In this document: one piece after another, positions 1 through 11,856 of the stretch
Numbering within the stretch: position 1 is the first letter of the stretch
Layout of the letters: the number at the start of each line of letters is the position of its first letter
DNA from: Hyparrhenia diplandra
Lineage: Eukaryota; Streptophyta; Magnoliopsida; Poales; Poaceae
Reading direction: 5' to 3'
NCBI GenBank assembly: GCA_015847255.1
Contig: JADLZK010011592.1
Location: forward strand, 124,001-188,000
Length of the DNA stretch: 64,000 nt
The notes under the pieces: generated by a model
Database searches by the model: none
What the model was told of the DNA's origin: nothing
What the model saw: only the letters and a program-made list of their open reading frames with translations
Translations under genes and position numbers: made by a program

Positions 1-830
1 GTGAGCAACCAATCCGTCATGGTCTAATTGTCTGCATTGTCTGAATTATATTCCGAGGTGGCAGCATCGTATCACAATTCACAATTAAGCTGATGCCGAT
101 GTGCGCATGGTTGATACATTACTTGATGGTTGAGGTCCTGCTCCTGCACCCTGCACGCAGTGCTTTATTTACCTGCCACCTTCCAGAACATTTGCCTGTC
201 ATCGTCATGGTTATTGGTGATGACTGTGAGATACTACTGTTTTTTTGACGTTAATGAGATACTACTGTCATGGAGGCATCGATCCTGACGTGATTGGCAT
301 CTATGAGCACCCCTTGTTCGCAGCGCATGAGTTATGAGCATGTTCTCGCTGATTTCGACCGATTTAATAGTATTGTGTGAGAGACAATAAACTGAAATAA
401 GCTAAAGCGAGCACAAGTCAAAATCAGCAGAAACCTGAATACGGAATTTCCTGTGATCCAAAGGAAGCGCGCGCTCTCTCTCTCTCACTGCTCGAGAATT
501 ACGTACCGAGCCATATTGGACTCCATTGGTCTCTGAAACAGGCTGTCAAGCTTAGCTAATGTACGCCACAATATTAACTGCTACTGAATCTGTTTAATTA
601 TCCACGCACACAAAGGTACAAGCTTGATTCTTTGCTCCTGAATTTCTGCTTCCTAGCTTTTTTTTTTTTTTTAATCTTGATTGACTTGAGGACCTTGAGG
701 TGAATTTCTGCGTTCTGATGATGCAATCGTGACGCACACGTGCTGCTGCTGACGTGGCGCCCGCCACGGTGGATCACACCTGGCAGCCACAGCCTGCGGG
801 TCAAACTGGACGCGAGCCCTGGTCGGGGGC
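1..830. other. Upstream intergenic / FQR1 promoter region
   Basis: No coding signal was found on either strand. There is a short CT microsatellite near 473-489 and an A/T run near 659-672. The last 100 bp or so before the TATA box are GC-rich, as expected for a grass core promoter feeding the gene that starts at 983. Confidence 0.6.
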
Positions 831-835
831 CGTCC

Positions 836-843
836 TATAAATA
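836..843 (+). promoter_or_regulatory. TATA box of the FQR1-like gene
   Basis: TATAAATA lies 140 bp upstream of the ATG at 983, in a GC-rich context. This gives a 5' UTR of roughly 110 nt that contains C/T-rich stretches (about 895-980), which is usual for grass housekeeping promoters. Confidence 0.75.
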
Positions 844-982
844 CTCCTCTCGCTTCCCCCGCACACTGGAATTCCTTGAACACATTAAACAAAGAGAACT
901 CACAGCCCTCTTCCCCTGCGCTGCTGCCTCCCTCCCCTCCAGGCCCCAGATCTCAGATCCGAGTAGCTCCGGCCCTTCTCCA

Positions 983-3900
983 ATGGCGGTCAAGATCTAC
1001 GTCGTGTAAGTATCCTCAATCGCCCCCATTGCCCTAGCTACTACTTGTATGTTTCTTTTCCCGTCGCGAATCCGAACTAAAGCCGAACATGATGCCTTCA
1101 GAAGTTCAGAGCAAGTCGCAGGATTTAGTGTTTTTTTTTACCAGAGTCGCAGGATTTAGTTGTTTCAGATCGTTCCAAGCACTACTCCCGTATTCAGAAA
1201 TTGCAGACCATTATGTGCCTTTGTTTTTTATTTTTTTCAATTGCTCTGTTGCGTCCAGTGATACGTCTAGAAGGTCTTCAGTACTGATCATCGGGCGCCT
1301 GTGTCCAGGATCAATGAACCTAGGCAGGCAGTTGGGGAGGGTTTAGTCCAGGATCAATGAACCTAGGCAGGCAGTTGGGGAGGGTTTAGTCTAATACTGA
1401 ATAATTTGGGTTCAGACTGAAGCCAATTTGGGTTTTTTGGCTGTCAAATGTCTCGATCACGTTCACGGGGGTTGGTTAGGCCTTGGCCAGAGCCTCTATG
1501 TTATGCCTTGATGGAGGCATATATGCCACAACAATCCTGCACTAGTCATGGGCTCTTACCTTTACTCGAAATCTTTTCCATGTCCCGTGGAAACGCTGGT
1601 AGATTTGCCGACCTGATTATGATATTGGCCTTGTCGTTGCGAGTGTTCTTGCAATGATTTGTAGTCGTGTTGCATTACCCCTTTAGTTAAAGAAAGGAAG
1701 GTACTGGTGGCTCTCGTAGTATAATCAGTAATAGCCTGATAGGTGGGACTCTCATATGATCAGTAATAGCCTAATAGGTGGGACTCATATGATCAGCAAT
1801 AGCCAAATCGGTGGCACTCCCGCCGATTGATTAGGATACTGCTATCAAGGACAGTTGCTTTGTTCATCTAGTCATGTATGACATCTTCACCAACTCCCTG
1901 TTGTGTTCTCACCTGCTGCTGAGAGCTTGCAAAAAGACATTTTATTTAGCAATGCAATTTTTGTTTCTCTCCTCTGCTAGTAGTACAACTGGATACCTTT
2001 TTTTTTGAAAAAATAATAATTATATGGAATGGACATGTGTATTAGGCAAAGTGAACCATTGAACCACATGTCCAAATATCTGAACTCAATTTTAATCTAC
2101 CACTTTCTTGTCAACTTAAATGTATTTACAGATCTTTATCATATTTAGTCTCTACCAGTTGTTTTAAATAGAAATCCTAGCGTAAATGTGAAACCTACTC
2201 CTATGAAACTACTTTCTGTTTACGCAGTGATAAACTATAGCATGTTCAGTTTCTCGTTTGTTGACAAGATGAAAAATGCATCAGTCATTATATGTACCTT
2301 TTTCCTTTTAATTGTTTTTGTGATTTAGTCTTCGTCTGTACATGCAAACTTCTAGAATGCGGTCACCTCACCGATGCATTACTTTTCTGTTGTGGGCAAT
2401 TATGAAATCCACGGATGCCTTTTTTCTGTTGATATGGATTTTCCACTATATAACAGTACAATCCCACTATGTCTGCTGATGGGCTTGCATGTTTGCTACC
2501 TCTTGTTGCTTCCCACTTCCACATCAACACATGGACCATTTCTAGATGCACAACTCTTCATCTCTTGCATATTTGTTTTTTGTAAAAACCAGTTTCCAGA
2601 TAACACATGGCTTGCAGTCCATTTGACTTCTGAAGACGTAAGTACAATTCACCATGGAACATATATAGTTTCAGTTTTGAGAAAAAACTCACAGGATGTT
2701 GCTTCTGAGCAGCAAAATGTTCATATAGTTGACTGTTTCATTATTTAATACTGTACTTGGTGCAGCCATCATATTGTTATTGGCAAGCCACGGTGTAGCT
2801 TTCAATCCACATCACATCTCTTTAGTTGAGGTCACATCTATGTGACAGGTTAAAAGGATAAACAACCACCCTAATATCGTTTGGTATAAGTAATAATAAT
2901 CCACCCATGTTTGTCTTAGTTTTGCTGTCTGAATGAGATTGCCCAACTACCCAAAAAGTAAGAGCATCTAGAAACCTTTGATTAAAAGATGGGAAACACT
3001 TGTTCTTTCTAGTACATCTTTACACCGAAATTGAATACCTAATTCACACTTATATTCTGCTGGCAATATTTTAGCCTCCATTGGTACCCTGCTTTAGTCG
3101 TCTATTCATAATTGTTTCCTGATGATTGCGAATTGTGTATTTGCTGAAAGTGATATACTGACGTGTACTAGATCGTTTATTCGTTTGAGTTCTTGGGCAT
3201 CAGTAAAAACACTCCCATTTTCTCAATAGGTTTTACTCCACCTACGGGCATGTTGCCAAGCTAGCTGAGGAGATCAAGAAAGGCGCCGCGTCAGTTGAAG
3301 GCGTGGAGGTCAAAATATGGCAGGTCAGTGTCAGCAACGATGCAATCTTGTAGTTTTCATGCTTGGCAGGAAGGAACTAGAGCCATTGTGTGTTTCATGA
3401 GTCTGAAATTATCACCCATCACCATCAAAGTTGGTTGCGTGCTTCTGAATGCTAAAGGTCCCAGAAATTCTCTCGGAGGAGGTGCTCGGCAAGATGGGTG
3501 CGCCACCCAAGACAGACGCGCCGATCATCACGCCGCAGGAGCTCGCGGAGGCCGACGGCATCCTCTTCGGGTTTCCCACGCGGTTCGGCATGATGGCCTC
3601 GCAGATGAAGGCCTTCTTTGACGCCACCGGCGGGCTGTGGCGGGAGCAGAGCCTGGCCGGCAAGCCCGCCGGCCTCTTCTTCAGCACCGGCACCCAGGGC
3701 GGCGGCCAGGAGACCACGCCGTGAGTCGTCGTCGTCGTCGTTTGACCTGACCTCTCCTTCGTACACATGAGTCATGACGACACACATCTCCATTGTATAT
3801 TGCTTGGTCACAGGCTGACGGCGGTGACGCAGCTGACGCACCACGGGATGGTGTTCGTGCCGGTGGGGTACACGTTCGGCGCCAAGATATTCGACATGGA

Positions 3901-4048
3901 GAGCGTGCACGGCGGCAGCCCGTACGGCGCGGGCACGTTCGCCGGGGACGGGTCGCGGTGGCCGACGGAAGTGGAGCTGGAGCACGCCTTCCACCAGGGC
4001 AAGTACTTCGCCGGCATCGCCAAGAAGCTCAAGGGCGGCTCCGTCTGA
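983..4048 (+). CDS. FQR1: NAD(P)H:quinone oxidoreductase, FQR1-like (flavodoxin-like), 4 exons
   Basis: FMN-dependent two-electron reductase of quinones, a cytosolic or membrane-associated detoxification enzyme; in Arabidopsis FQR1 is a primary auxin-response gene. Exons are 983-1005, 3230-3323, 3458-3720 and 3814-4048, all with GT..AG borders. Phases join cleanly to 204 codons, the usual length of the family. Seen in the protein: N-terminal beta strand MAVKIYVV split by intron 1, then FYSTYGHV (FMN phosphate loop), PPKTDAPIITPQELAEADG, FGFPTRFGMMASQMKAF, STGTQGGGQETT, and C-terminal GGSPYGAGTFAGDGSR followed by KKLKGGSV. The first exon is only 23 nt and intron 1 is about 2.2 kb. No frameshift or stop is present, unlike most other genes in this window. 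A TATA box lies at 836. LINE-derived sequence begins about 460 bp beyond the stop. The assignment rests on remembered family sequence and the match is close to full length. Confidence 0.95.
1304..1389. repeat. Perfect 2 x 43-bp tandem duplication in FQR1 intron 1
   Basis: Two identical, directly adjacent 43-bp units start at 1304 and 1347, each beginning tccaggatcaatgaac. The absence of any mismatch suggests a recent replication-slippage event or an assembly duplication. Confidence 0.9.
1721..1819. repeat. Three imperfect ~33-bp direct repeats in FQR1 intron 1
   Basis: Three consecutive units share the core atcag(t/c)aatagcc followed by ggtgg(g/c)actc. They diverge by a few bases and by small indels. 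They are older than the perfect 43-bp duplication about 330 bp upstream in the same intron. Confidence 0.75.
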
Positions 4049-4494
4049 TCGGATCACCATCCCTGTCCCGGCGGACGGAGGATCTCCATGGCCTTGCCAT
4101 GCTCCGATGCCATGTATACGTATACCTACATGGATTGCATACATAATTACACATACACGACGACGAGAGATATGTTACACATACCTACATGTATTTGCTT
4201 GTGTGAGATTTGGTACACGGATTGTTCATTTTCCCATATATTAAGGTCACTCACTTGTCAATTTGTCATTTGCCCATACTTGGATTGGATTCCTCTCGCA
4301 ACCTCGCCTGCTACTGAACGGGGGGGAAAATGTCTTCATCATTTAGGCCCACTTACCAGGGCCTTTTGGAAGTCCACCACTGGCTCGATCCAAGTCCAAT
4401 TGTTCATGTATGGCGTGTCGGCCTGCTTACTTGGGCCGTGCCGCAAAAATGACACCGGAAGATGATTTGCATGCTCACGTGCAAAGGGGCCACC

Positions 4495-5224
4495 AGCAAC
4501 TTGAGAAAAAGACTGACGGTGTACGTATCCTTATTACCTGTTAGGCTATTTGGCAGGCAAGAAGAAAAGCAATATATGATGGTATATTTCAGAGCCCGTC
4601 CTCCACATTGGTAATGATCAATAGAGTAATTGAAGAACTAAAGACTATTGAAAGTTTTCAGATGAATGGAAAATGTAAGCATCAACCAAAGTCTAAAGCT
4701 AGACACTGGATACCACCTGGAAATGGACGATGCAAAATAAATACAGATGCTGCTGTTTCTCGAGGTACTTACAAAGGAACTGTTGGAGTCATTTGTCGAG
4801 ATGATCAGGGCTGTTTTATTGCTGCAAGTGCTTTGGTGATACAAAATATCACTGAAGCTGAAACCTTGGAAGCAATGGCATGTGTGAAGGCGTTAGCCCT
4901 TACGGAAGACTGTGGAATAAAGAAAATGACAGTTGCTTCGGATTGTCTAAATGTCATCAACAACATCAAGGAAATGTCTAGGTGCCCTTATATGATGATT
5001 CTTCAGGATATTAATGTGAGGGCAAAATCTTTTGATTCTGTGCGTTTTGCACATGAGGGTAGGGAGGCTCATTATCTTGCTAAGCATGCTTGTACTCTTA
5101 ATTATGGCCGTCATTTTTGGCTTGGTGTTCCTCCTGTATTCTTGGATGTAAACGTTGCCAATCTTAAGTAATATAAATTTCATACCTTCTCAAAAAAAAA
5201 AAAAAGGAAAGCAACTTGAGAAAA
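4495..5224 (+). mobile_element. 5'-truncated LINE with poly(A) and 15-bp target-site duplication
   Basis: Identical 15-bp direct repeats agcaacttgagaaaa flank the insert (4495-4509 and 5210-5224). The inserted segment 4510-5209 ends in a run of 13 A followed by gga. This is the signature of target-primed reverse transcription. It carries only the RNase H end of a LINE ORF2 (next entry). The insertion lies about 450 bp downstream of the FQR1 stop in the same orientation. Confidence 0.9.
4608..5171 (+). CDS. RNase H-like (RVT_3) C-terminal fragment of a LINE ORF2
   Basis: A 187-residue open frame with the plant LINE RNase H arrangement: W.PP..GRCKINTDAA near residues 35-50 (first catalytic Asp), GTVGVICRDDQG, then EAETLEAMACVKAL (second acidic residue), VASDCLNVINNI (third Asp), and a downstream H..RE.H.LAKHA segment. 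This is the domain of PF13456. The frame is uninterrupted, but there is no reverse transcriptase upstream, so it is a dead 5'-truncated copy. It is bounded by the target-site duplication described for 4495-5224. Confidence 0.85.
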   Translation: MVMINRVIEELKTIESFQMNGKCKHQPKSKARHWIPPGNGRCKINTDAAVSRGTYKGTVGVICRDDQGCFIAASALVIQNITEAETLEAMACVKALALTEDCGIKKMTVASDCLNVINNIKEMSRCPYMMILQDINVRAKSFDSVRFAHEGREAHYLAKHACTLNYGRHFWLGVPPVFLDVNVANLK

Positions 5225-5520
5225 GCACTAGTGTCAGCAGTGGTCACTCCCAGATCATGACCGTGCACTGGCAATACTCTAAGATCATGGCTTTGTTAAT
5301 GTTTTTTTAAACAACGACTTTGTTAATGTTTAGTCACATGTTTATGCATAGGTTCTATTTAGCATTTTGTATCAAAGCTTGCTTAGTTCTGCCATGAGCC
5401 CAGGCTAGCATATTAAGCACAATGCCTCTAGTAGATCCGCTTAGAATGATCTATTAGTCTTAAGTTGGCACTTAATTCTAAGATAGATCCATTTAGCATG
5501 TATATGCTTAGATGAGTCTA
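5225..5520. other. Intergenic spacer between two LINE insertions
   Basis: AT-rich and non-coding. Nothing was recognised except short repeats of (c)ttaga/ctaag-type motifs near 5440-5520, which also occur just 3' of the next LINE (8919-8990). Confidence 0.5.
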
Positions 5521-5524
5521 ACAC

Positions 5525-8500
5525 CAACACCCAATGGCAGATCACGGTTGTCTACGGCCCTCAGGGAGATGACGAGAAGTTGTTGTTTTTACAAGAACTT
5601 CAGAGCATCACGCCACCCTCCCATCAGCGGTGGCTCATCCTGGGCGATTTCAACTTGATCTATCAAGCGGAAGACAAAAATAACACAAATCTCAATCGCC
5701 GCCTCATGGGCTCTTTCAAGGCAGCGATCGATAACCTGGGGCTCAAAGAAATCAAGCTAAATGGCCGCCGTTTCACATGGACAAATGAGCAAGTCAACCC
5801 CACAATGACTCGGATAGACAGGCTCCTGTGCACGCCGGAATGGGAATTGCTTTTCCCATCATGCTTCCTCCACCCACTCCCGTCCCTAATGTCAGATCAC
5901 ACACCGTTGTTGCTCCACGGGGCGCTTGACCATTTCAACAACAACTACTTCCGCTTCAAGAATTTCTGGACCAAGATGGACGGTTTTCAGGAGCTGGTGA
6001 AAGCTGTATGGGACAGGCCAGTCAATGCCGCACACCCCATCAAAAGGCTGCACATCAAAATGGCTAGGCTCACTAAAGGCCTCAAGAAATGGCGCAGACA
6101 GAAGATAGGAAACACAAGATTGCAGCTAGCTATCACCAAAGAGGTTCTTCTACAGCTGGAAATGGCGCAAGAGTCAAGACCTCTATCGGTCCAAGGGTTG
6201 GATCTCAGGAAGCGGCTTAAAGCTCGTAGCACCGGCTTGGCGGTCATCGAGAAGTCACGAATAAGACAAAGGTCAAGACTCATTTATCTCCGCAGCGGGG
6301 ATGTCAACACCAAGCTGTTTCACATGAAGGCCAATGCTCGACGACGAAAGAATCACATCCACTGCCTCCAGAAAGAAGGAAGGCTGGTATACTCGTAGGA
6401 AGAGAAAGAAAGGGTGGCAGCGGATTACTTCAGAGAACACTTGGGTACCACTACAGCAAGGACTTTGTCCTTCAATTGGCAGGGCCTGGGATACACCCCA
6501 AGGAACCTACAACACCTAGAGCTGCCATTCACACTGCACGAGATCAGGCACACCATTTCGTCGATGGCATCTGACAAAGCGCCAGGACCAGATGGCTACA
6601 CAGGGGCCTTCTTCAAGGCGTGTTGGGAGACGATCAAAGATGACCTCTCGGCGGCCCTCAACAGCCTGTTCCACTTGAACTCCCAAGGCCTGGAATTAAT
6701 GAACAATGCAAACATTGTACTGCTTCCAAAAAAGGCCGATGCCCAAAAAATTACGGATTATAGGCCGATCAGTCTCATGCATAGCTTCGCCAAAATTTTT
6801 GCAAAGCTACTGGCCAACAGACTAGCCCCAGAGCTTAACTCCCTGGTCTCCAAGCGCCAAGCGCGCATTCATCAAGAGGAGGAGCATACACGACAATTTC
6901 TCGCGCGTACAAGCCACGCAGTGAGGAAAATGCACAAACAAAAGATCTTGGGTGCTCTTCATGAAGCTTGACATCCACAAGGCATTCGACACGCTTAATT
7001 GAGCTACTGGCCGGAGGTCCCTACGAGCTCGGTTTTTGGCGCACGTTGGTGTGAATGGGTGTCCATTCTGTTTCGCACAGCCAGTTCGATGGTGCTTCTA
7101 AACGGCAAACAGGGACAGAGGTTCCACCATGCTAGGGGTGTGCGCCCAAGGGGACCCCTTATCTCTGATGTTGTTCATTCTAGCCATGGACCCCCTGCAG
7201 CGCATGCTAGAGCTTGCAACACAACATGGTGCCCTCTCCCCACTACCTCCGACCACCACCAAATGGAGAACCTCTCTCTATGCAGATGACGCGGCCATCT
7301 TCATAAACCCAAATAAGGATGACATTGAAGCGGTCAAAGTCATTCTCCAGGCTTTCGGGAACATCTCTGGTCTTCACATCAACCTGGAAAAGAGCTCCGT
7401 TCATCCGATCAGATGTGATGACATCGACCTAGATCATGTACTTGCATCCTTTGCAGGGGTCAGAGGTACCTTCCCTTGCCGGTATCTTGGCCTCCAACTT
7501 CACACGCGCGCTCTGCGGAAGGTTCATGTCCAGCCTCTCATAGAACGGATCGGGCAAAGACTACCAGGATGGAAAGGAAAATGGCTTAACAAGGCAGGTC
7601 GTCTCGCCTTGGTATCATCAGTCCTCTCAGCGATGCCTACTTACCATCTGACGGTTTTCCCATTGTCGGCGTGGGCCCGCAAAAGCATCGACAAGATTAG
7701 AAGGTCTTTTTTTGGAAAGGGGAAGAGAGAGCCAATGGAGGACATTGCCTTGTAAATTGGCCGACTGTAGCTAGACCGATGGACCTCGGGGGGCTCGAGG
7801 TCCCGGAACTTGATAAATTCAGCAGGGCGTTGCGCTTGAGATGGCTTTGGCAAGAATGGGTGGATACATCAAAGCCATGGGCCGGAATGGAGTTACCCTG
7901 TAATGACCTTGATAGAGCGTTGTTCAATGCATCTACCACGGTCACCATTGGAGATGGTCACAGGGCGCGCCTCTGGCATGACAGCTGGCTCGACGGTGAG
8001 ACTCCAAAATTCCTCGCGCCCAGCCTATTCCAACTGGTCAGGTTTAAGAATAGAACGGTGCATTTTGAGCTGTGTGACAATGCATGGATCAATGCGCTAA
8101 GAGGCCGGATCACAACGCCAACTCAAGTAGAGGAGTTTGTCTCGCTTTTGGATCGATCTGCGCAAGCATGTCCACTTAACCCGGGCACTCCGGACACCAC
8201 CGTTTGGAAGTGGACAGCAAATGGATCTCACTCCACCCGATCAGCTTATAGGATCCAATTTTGCGGTTCCTATAAAGCTTTTCAAGGCGACCTCATATGG
8301 AAGGCCCACGCAGAGAATAAGTTCAAAATCTTCGCTTGGATCTTGGCACGCGAAAAGGTCCTCACGGCGGACAATCTACAAAGAAGAGGTTGGCCTCATC
8401 AGGACCATTGTGTCTTGTGCAATGGACCATTGGAGACATGCCTACACTTGACACTGCTCTGTCCCTTTGCCAAAGCGGAGCATTTTGATGCCCTTCTAGC

Positions 8501-8884
8501 CCTTCCGGATCAAGACCCCACCCATTTCATCTCGTGGTAGGAGGAGACACAAGCTAAAGTCCCTAAGAAAGAGGGGAAACGATTCAATGGCCTGGTCATC
8601 TACACCGGTGGAACGCCCGGAAAGAGAGAAATCGAAGGATCTTCTCAAACACCTTCTCAAAAACATCACTGCAGGTGGCTCTAAGGGCTAAGGAGGACAT
8701 CCTACGATGAGGAGAGCCCGCACTTGGGAAGTGTAAATTGTTCTGGCAGTAGCGGACGGTTTTTTACATTTTCATCACCCCTCGGGGGACTCAAAAACCT
8801 CTTGTACATAAACTCTCTTTCCAATCTTAATTGAAAGACAGAGCTCCTGCCATTGCGTTTCAAAAAAAAAAAAAAAAAAAAAAA
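5525..8884 (+). mobile_element. L1-type non-LTR retrotransposon (LINE), 5'-truncated, poly(A) tail
   Basis: About 3.35 kb covering most of a LINE ORF2 (endonuclease C-terminal part, reverse transcriptase, zf-RVT) and ending in a run of about 20 A at 8862-8884. The 5' limit is uncertain: coding similarity starts at about 5535 (reading WQITVVYGPQ). No exact target-site duplication was found; a weak candidate is aagatagatccat near 5480 against aagatagtgtccat at 8882. It sits between the FQR1 gene and the bHLH gene. Confidence 0.85.
5535..8540 (+). pseudogene. LINE ORF2: endonuclease-reverse transcriptase-zf-RVT, degenerate
   Basis: Successive blocks are: an APE-like endonuclease C-terminus (LILGDFNLI, RFTWTN, RIDRLL, SDHTPLLL) at about 5620-5930; RT motifs DKAPGPDGYTGAFFKACW (about 6570) and DYRPISLMHSFAKIFAKLLANRL (about 6760); MKLDIHKAFDT (about 6962); GDPLSLMLFILAMDPLQ (about 7150); the catalytic box YADDAAIF (about 7282); then thumb and RLPGWKGKWLNKAGRLALVSSVLSAMP in shortened form (about 7560); and zf-RVT with ILAREKVLTADNLQRRGW and C.LC...E...HL...CPF at 8340-8470. 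It is broken by an in-frame TAG at 6396, a frameshift near 6950 followed by a stop near 7001, and further shifts near 7130 and 7755-7780. The YADD box is intact but the element cannot make a full ORF2. RNase H is missing. Confidence 0.85.
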
Positions 8885-9605
8885 GATAGTGTCCATACAT
8901 GTTTACGTCCTGAGATACTGCTTAGATCAATCTAAGTTAGGTTCAGTCTATTAATCTCTAAGTGTGTCTGTTAGCCACTTAGCCTAAATCAATTTTGTCA
9001 TGCATGTCTATGTTGTCTTTCACAATGTATGGCAGATAAAAAAGAACGTTGGAATGGGAGGCAATAAATTCTTATAAAACACAGTACTTACTAAAAAAAA
9101 AACATCATGGAAAACGGTGACATCAACGTTTGAAAAAAAGGTGACAATCACTTCAGACTAGGTTGAGTGTAAGGTTAGTAAAGGACTTTTTCAGTTTAAA
9201 ATTGGTATCTAGGTACTAGGAACACTTTTCAATAACCAATACGAAATGCTTGTCTAATAATCTGTATTGACCTTTTCTTCAAAAACAAGAATAATAGGCT
9301 CTCAATCTTTCAAATCCGAGTGCTGTTTTTGCCTCCAAGTTTTTGCAACTTTCCACCATATATCCTCCCTCCATATCATCCCCAACCTATTCCATACAAA
9401 ATACTACCAAAGTACCAACGAGCTATTCTCTGGAAAGTTGCTTGCTTACTCTGTAATATCAGTATCATTCTCTGTTGAACCTGCCCCTACAACAAATACA
9501 CCCATCTTAAGTGGTTTAACCCCTTTGAATGTATACTTTCCAGGTCGTGTGTGTGCATAATGCAAGTGCATGTGGTCTTACATTATTTTCCCCATCTTTG
9601 TTTCT
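8885..9605. other. AT-rich spacer where the bHLH last exon was expected
   Basis: I read the minus strand for the conserved C-terminal exon of this bHLH group (SSPYL-like start, LRSRGLCLVPV-like end) and found no match. There is no other coding signal. Confidence 0.5.
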
Positions 9606-9650
9606 TCACCTTTTGATCATGGTGAAGTAGTATAGAATTCGTGTACTTAC

Positions 9651-11076
9651 AGCTACTTGATCGTGCAGGAACCTGATGTATTCGATGGCCTCGTGAAGAA
9701 CTGATGCAGTATCAGTCTAATAAAATTGACAGAGATCGGATGCGACGCATAAAAAAAATGATGTCAAGTCAAGGTTCATCGATCAACTTAATTGGAACGA
9801 ATTTTTTGCTCAAATGCGTATGCAGAATTCAAAGGAAGACGAACGAGAGAGAGAAACCGATTGCAGAGAGATTATAAAAAGAAGGGGGAAATTAGAAAGG
9901 GTTACCTTTCCAAAAGGCGAGACTAGTTGCTGGAGAGCAGTGATTCTGTCCCCAAGCTTCTCTTTCCTCACCTGCGCTCGGACCACAATCAAAGGCAATC
10001 ATAACTAAGCTAATGATCATAGCTTACAAGAATATGCATGCATCTAGCCTGAATTGCATGTTAATTGAGCTGGAAATCAAAAGATTTTGTCCCAATAATC
10101 GAAGGTGCAAGATGATATATATAATTATCTTCGGATTGCATGCGTCAGATGCAGCTGCCCGGTCGGTGTGCGTGCACACCTTGAAGGTTGGCAAAGGAGA
10201 TGGCGTGGCGACCCGGAGTTTCTTCGCCGGCGAAGGCGAGCTGGAGACACTTCTCGTCGCCGACGAGCAAGCGTCTCGTGTAGCTTCCTCATGGGACTGC
10301 ACCGGCCAGAGAGACCGATCAGAAACGCTAGTAGTAGACGAGTGCAAATGGAAGCGCCGGCGCGCGGCTCCGTTGAGAACCCGTACGGCCCGCCGTATCA
10401 TACCTTGAAAGCCTTTTGTTCTAAGGCCTGCAAGAGAAGTGGCTTCGTCGTCATGGCCGTCGGCACTGCCGGCATGTCGCCGAGATTCAAGAATTCCGGC
10501 TGAGGGAACGGCGGCTTCGTCATCAGCGCTGCCGCCGACACGTCGCCGCCGTAGCTGGAATACACCTGGTTGCCACCGGCGTACATGCTGGACGCCCTCT
10601 GCGACGCTGCTGCCACGGGCGCCGCGCCGTCACCGTGGAGCTTCTGACCAAGCAGGAAGTGGTGACCAGCGTCGCCGTGGAGCTGGAGCAGCGCGTTGAA
10701 GCTGGTGGTCGCCGCCTCTGCCGTCGCCGTCGCCGGCGGCGCTCTCTCGGCCCTGTCCGTCGATCAAGCAAATCTCCATGCATCACGAATGTAAACGTGC
10801 AGAGATTGTGCGAGCGTGCGTGCGTGCCAAGTTGAGAAATGAGTTCTCCGCTTACATGTAGGCTTGCGTCCAATCCATGTGACGAAAGAAGGACGGCGGG
10901 TCGGCAGTGTCGCCGACGTGCAAAGCTGGCCGGAAATCTATCGAGGAGGTGGTGCTCGTCGCCGCCGATTCCGCAGCGTTGTCCGGTTGGTCCGCCGTGG
11001 CCGGATCAGCTGTGGAGCAAGGCGACCCACCGTCGTCGTCGGCAATACGTGTGGAGCTCCACCACTCGTCTGCCAT
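9651..11076 (-). CDS. Atypical bHLH transcription factor (bHLH112/bHLH123-like), last exon not found
   Basis: Nuclear transcription factor of the plant bHLH group that lacks the canonical basic H-E-R residues. Exons on the minus strand are 11076-10856, 10752-10404, 10296-10180, 9971-9906 and 9716-9651. All introns are GT..AG and phases are consistent, giving 273 codons without a break. The N-terminus is MADEWWSSTR, typical for this group. Exon 2 carries an SFNALLQLHGD segment. Exon 3 ends SPSPAKKLRVATPSPLPTFK. Exons 4 and 5, 22 codons each, encode the helix-loop-helix: VRKEKLGDRITALQQLVSPF then TDTASVLHEAIEYIRFLHDQ. A donor gtaagt follows exon 5, but no terminal exon was recognised down to the FQR1 gene. 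If intron 5 were retained, the frame would run about 14 more codons to TGA at 9606-9608. Loss of the last exon, possibly linked to the LINE insertions, or a distant exon, are both open. Confidence 0.85.
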
Positions 11077-11853
11077 GGGTCGGTCGGTTTGCTAGAGGCA
11101 GGAGGCGTCCTACATACCGGAATCACGAAGATGACGGGTGTATATAGTAGTGCTATCGCAAAGGTAGTTTAGGGAAGGATTTGGCTGGTATTTGCTAGCC
11201 GGGCTTGGAGTGAAAGTTTACGTGATATAGATGGCCGGTGGACTATGGGATTAGTTTGTGGAGAGCACAGGAGTCTTGCTCTCACGACTAGTGAGTTCTG
11301 ACCTTGTGTCACAGCTAGTTTTGGTCCTTGCTTTTTTTATGTTGATCGGATTGGATTGTGTGATGGTTTAGTATCTGCCTAGTCCTGTGCGTATTGTGCG
11401 TGTACATAGTCACGCGGCTATGGTGTAGTCAAACGCAAGCACCGTGTTCATGAACACTGTGGCCAGTGACCCTAGCTAAGTTGACACTTTGGAAAGGTGT
11501 CTGGCCCCAACACGGCGACGATGGCAGATGGCTGCCGGCATCGAGGAAGAGGATGCTCCACAACTAGAAGAGCTTCGATCTCCTAGTGTTTTGTCAATCA
11601 AAATCTAAAATTTAGTATAAACTTTCCCTATTAATAAATACGTGATATTTCCATGAGCTATAATTAGTGGTATTGTTTTATTACTAACTAAAACACTAGG
11701 ACAAATTCACCATTTTAGAAGTGGCCACCGGCTGTGATACTTGAAGCATGGATAGAGATTAGCTGATTCTGGATATAACTACACGTGATATACATAGATG
11801 TTTAGGAAAGCCTCGTCAACTCTGCAACAAACAACTATAAAGCACCCATCGAC
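11077..11853. other. Intergenic region upstream of the bHLH gene
   Basis: Apart from the TATA-like site at 11141, nothing coding or repetitive was recognised. Confidence 0.5.
11141..11146 (-). promoter_or_regulatory. Possible TATA box of the bHLH gene
   Basis: On the minus strand, ctaTATATAcac lies about 65 bp upstream of the ATG at 11076. The position suits a short 5' UTR. There is no other support. Confidence 0.4.
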
Positions 11854-11856
11854 TAT

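Noticed and set aside
5480..8900. Possible target-site duplication of the 3.4-kb LINE (aagatagatccat / aagatagtgtccat)
   Set aside because: The match is imperfect and the 5' end of the element is not defined, so it cannot be claimed.
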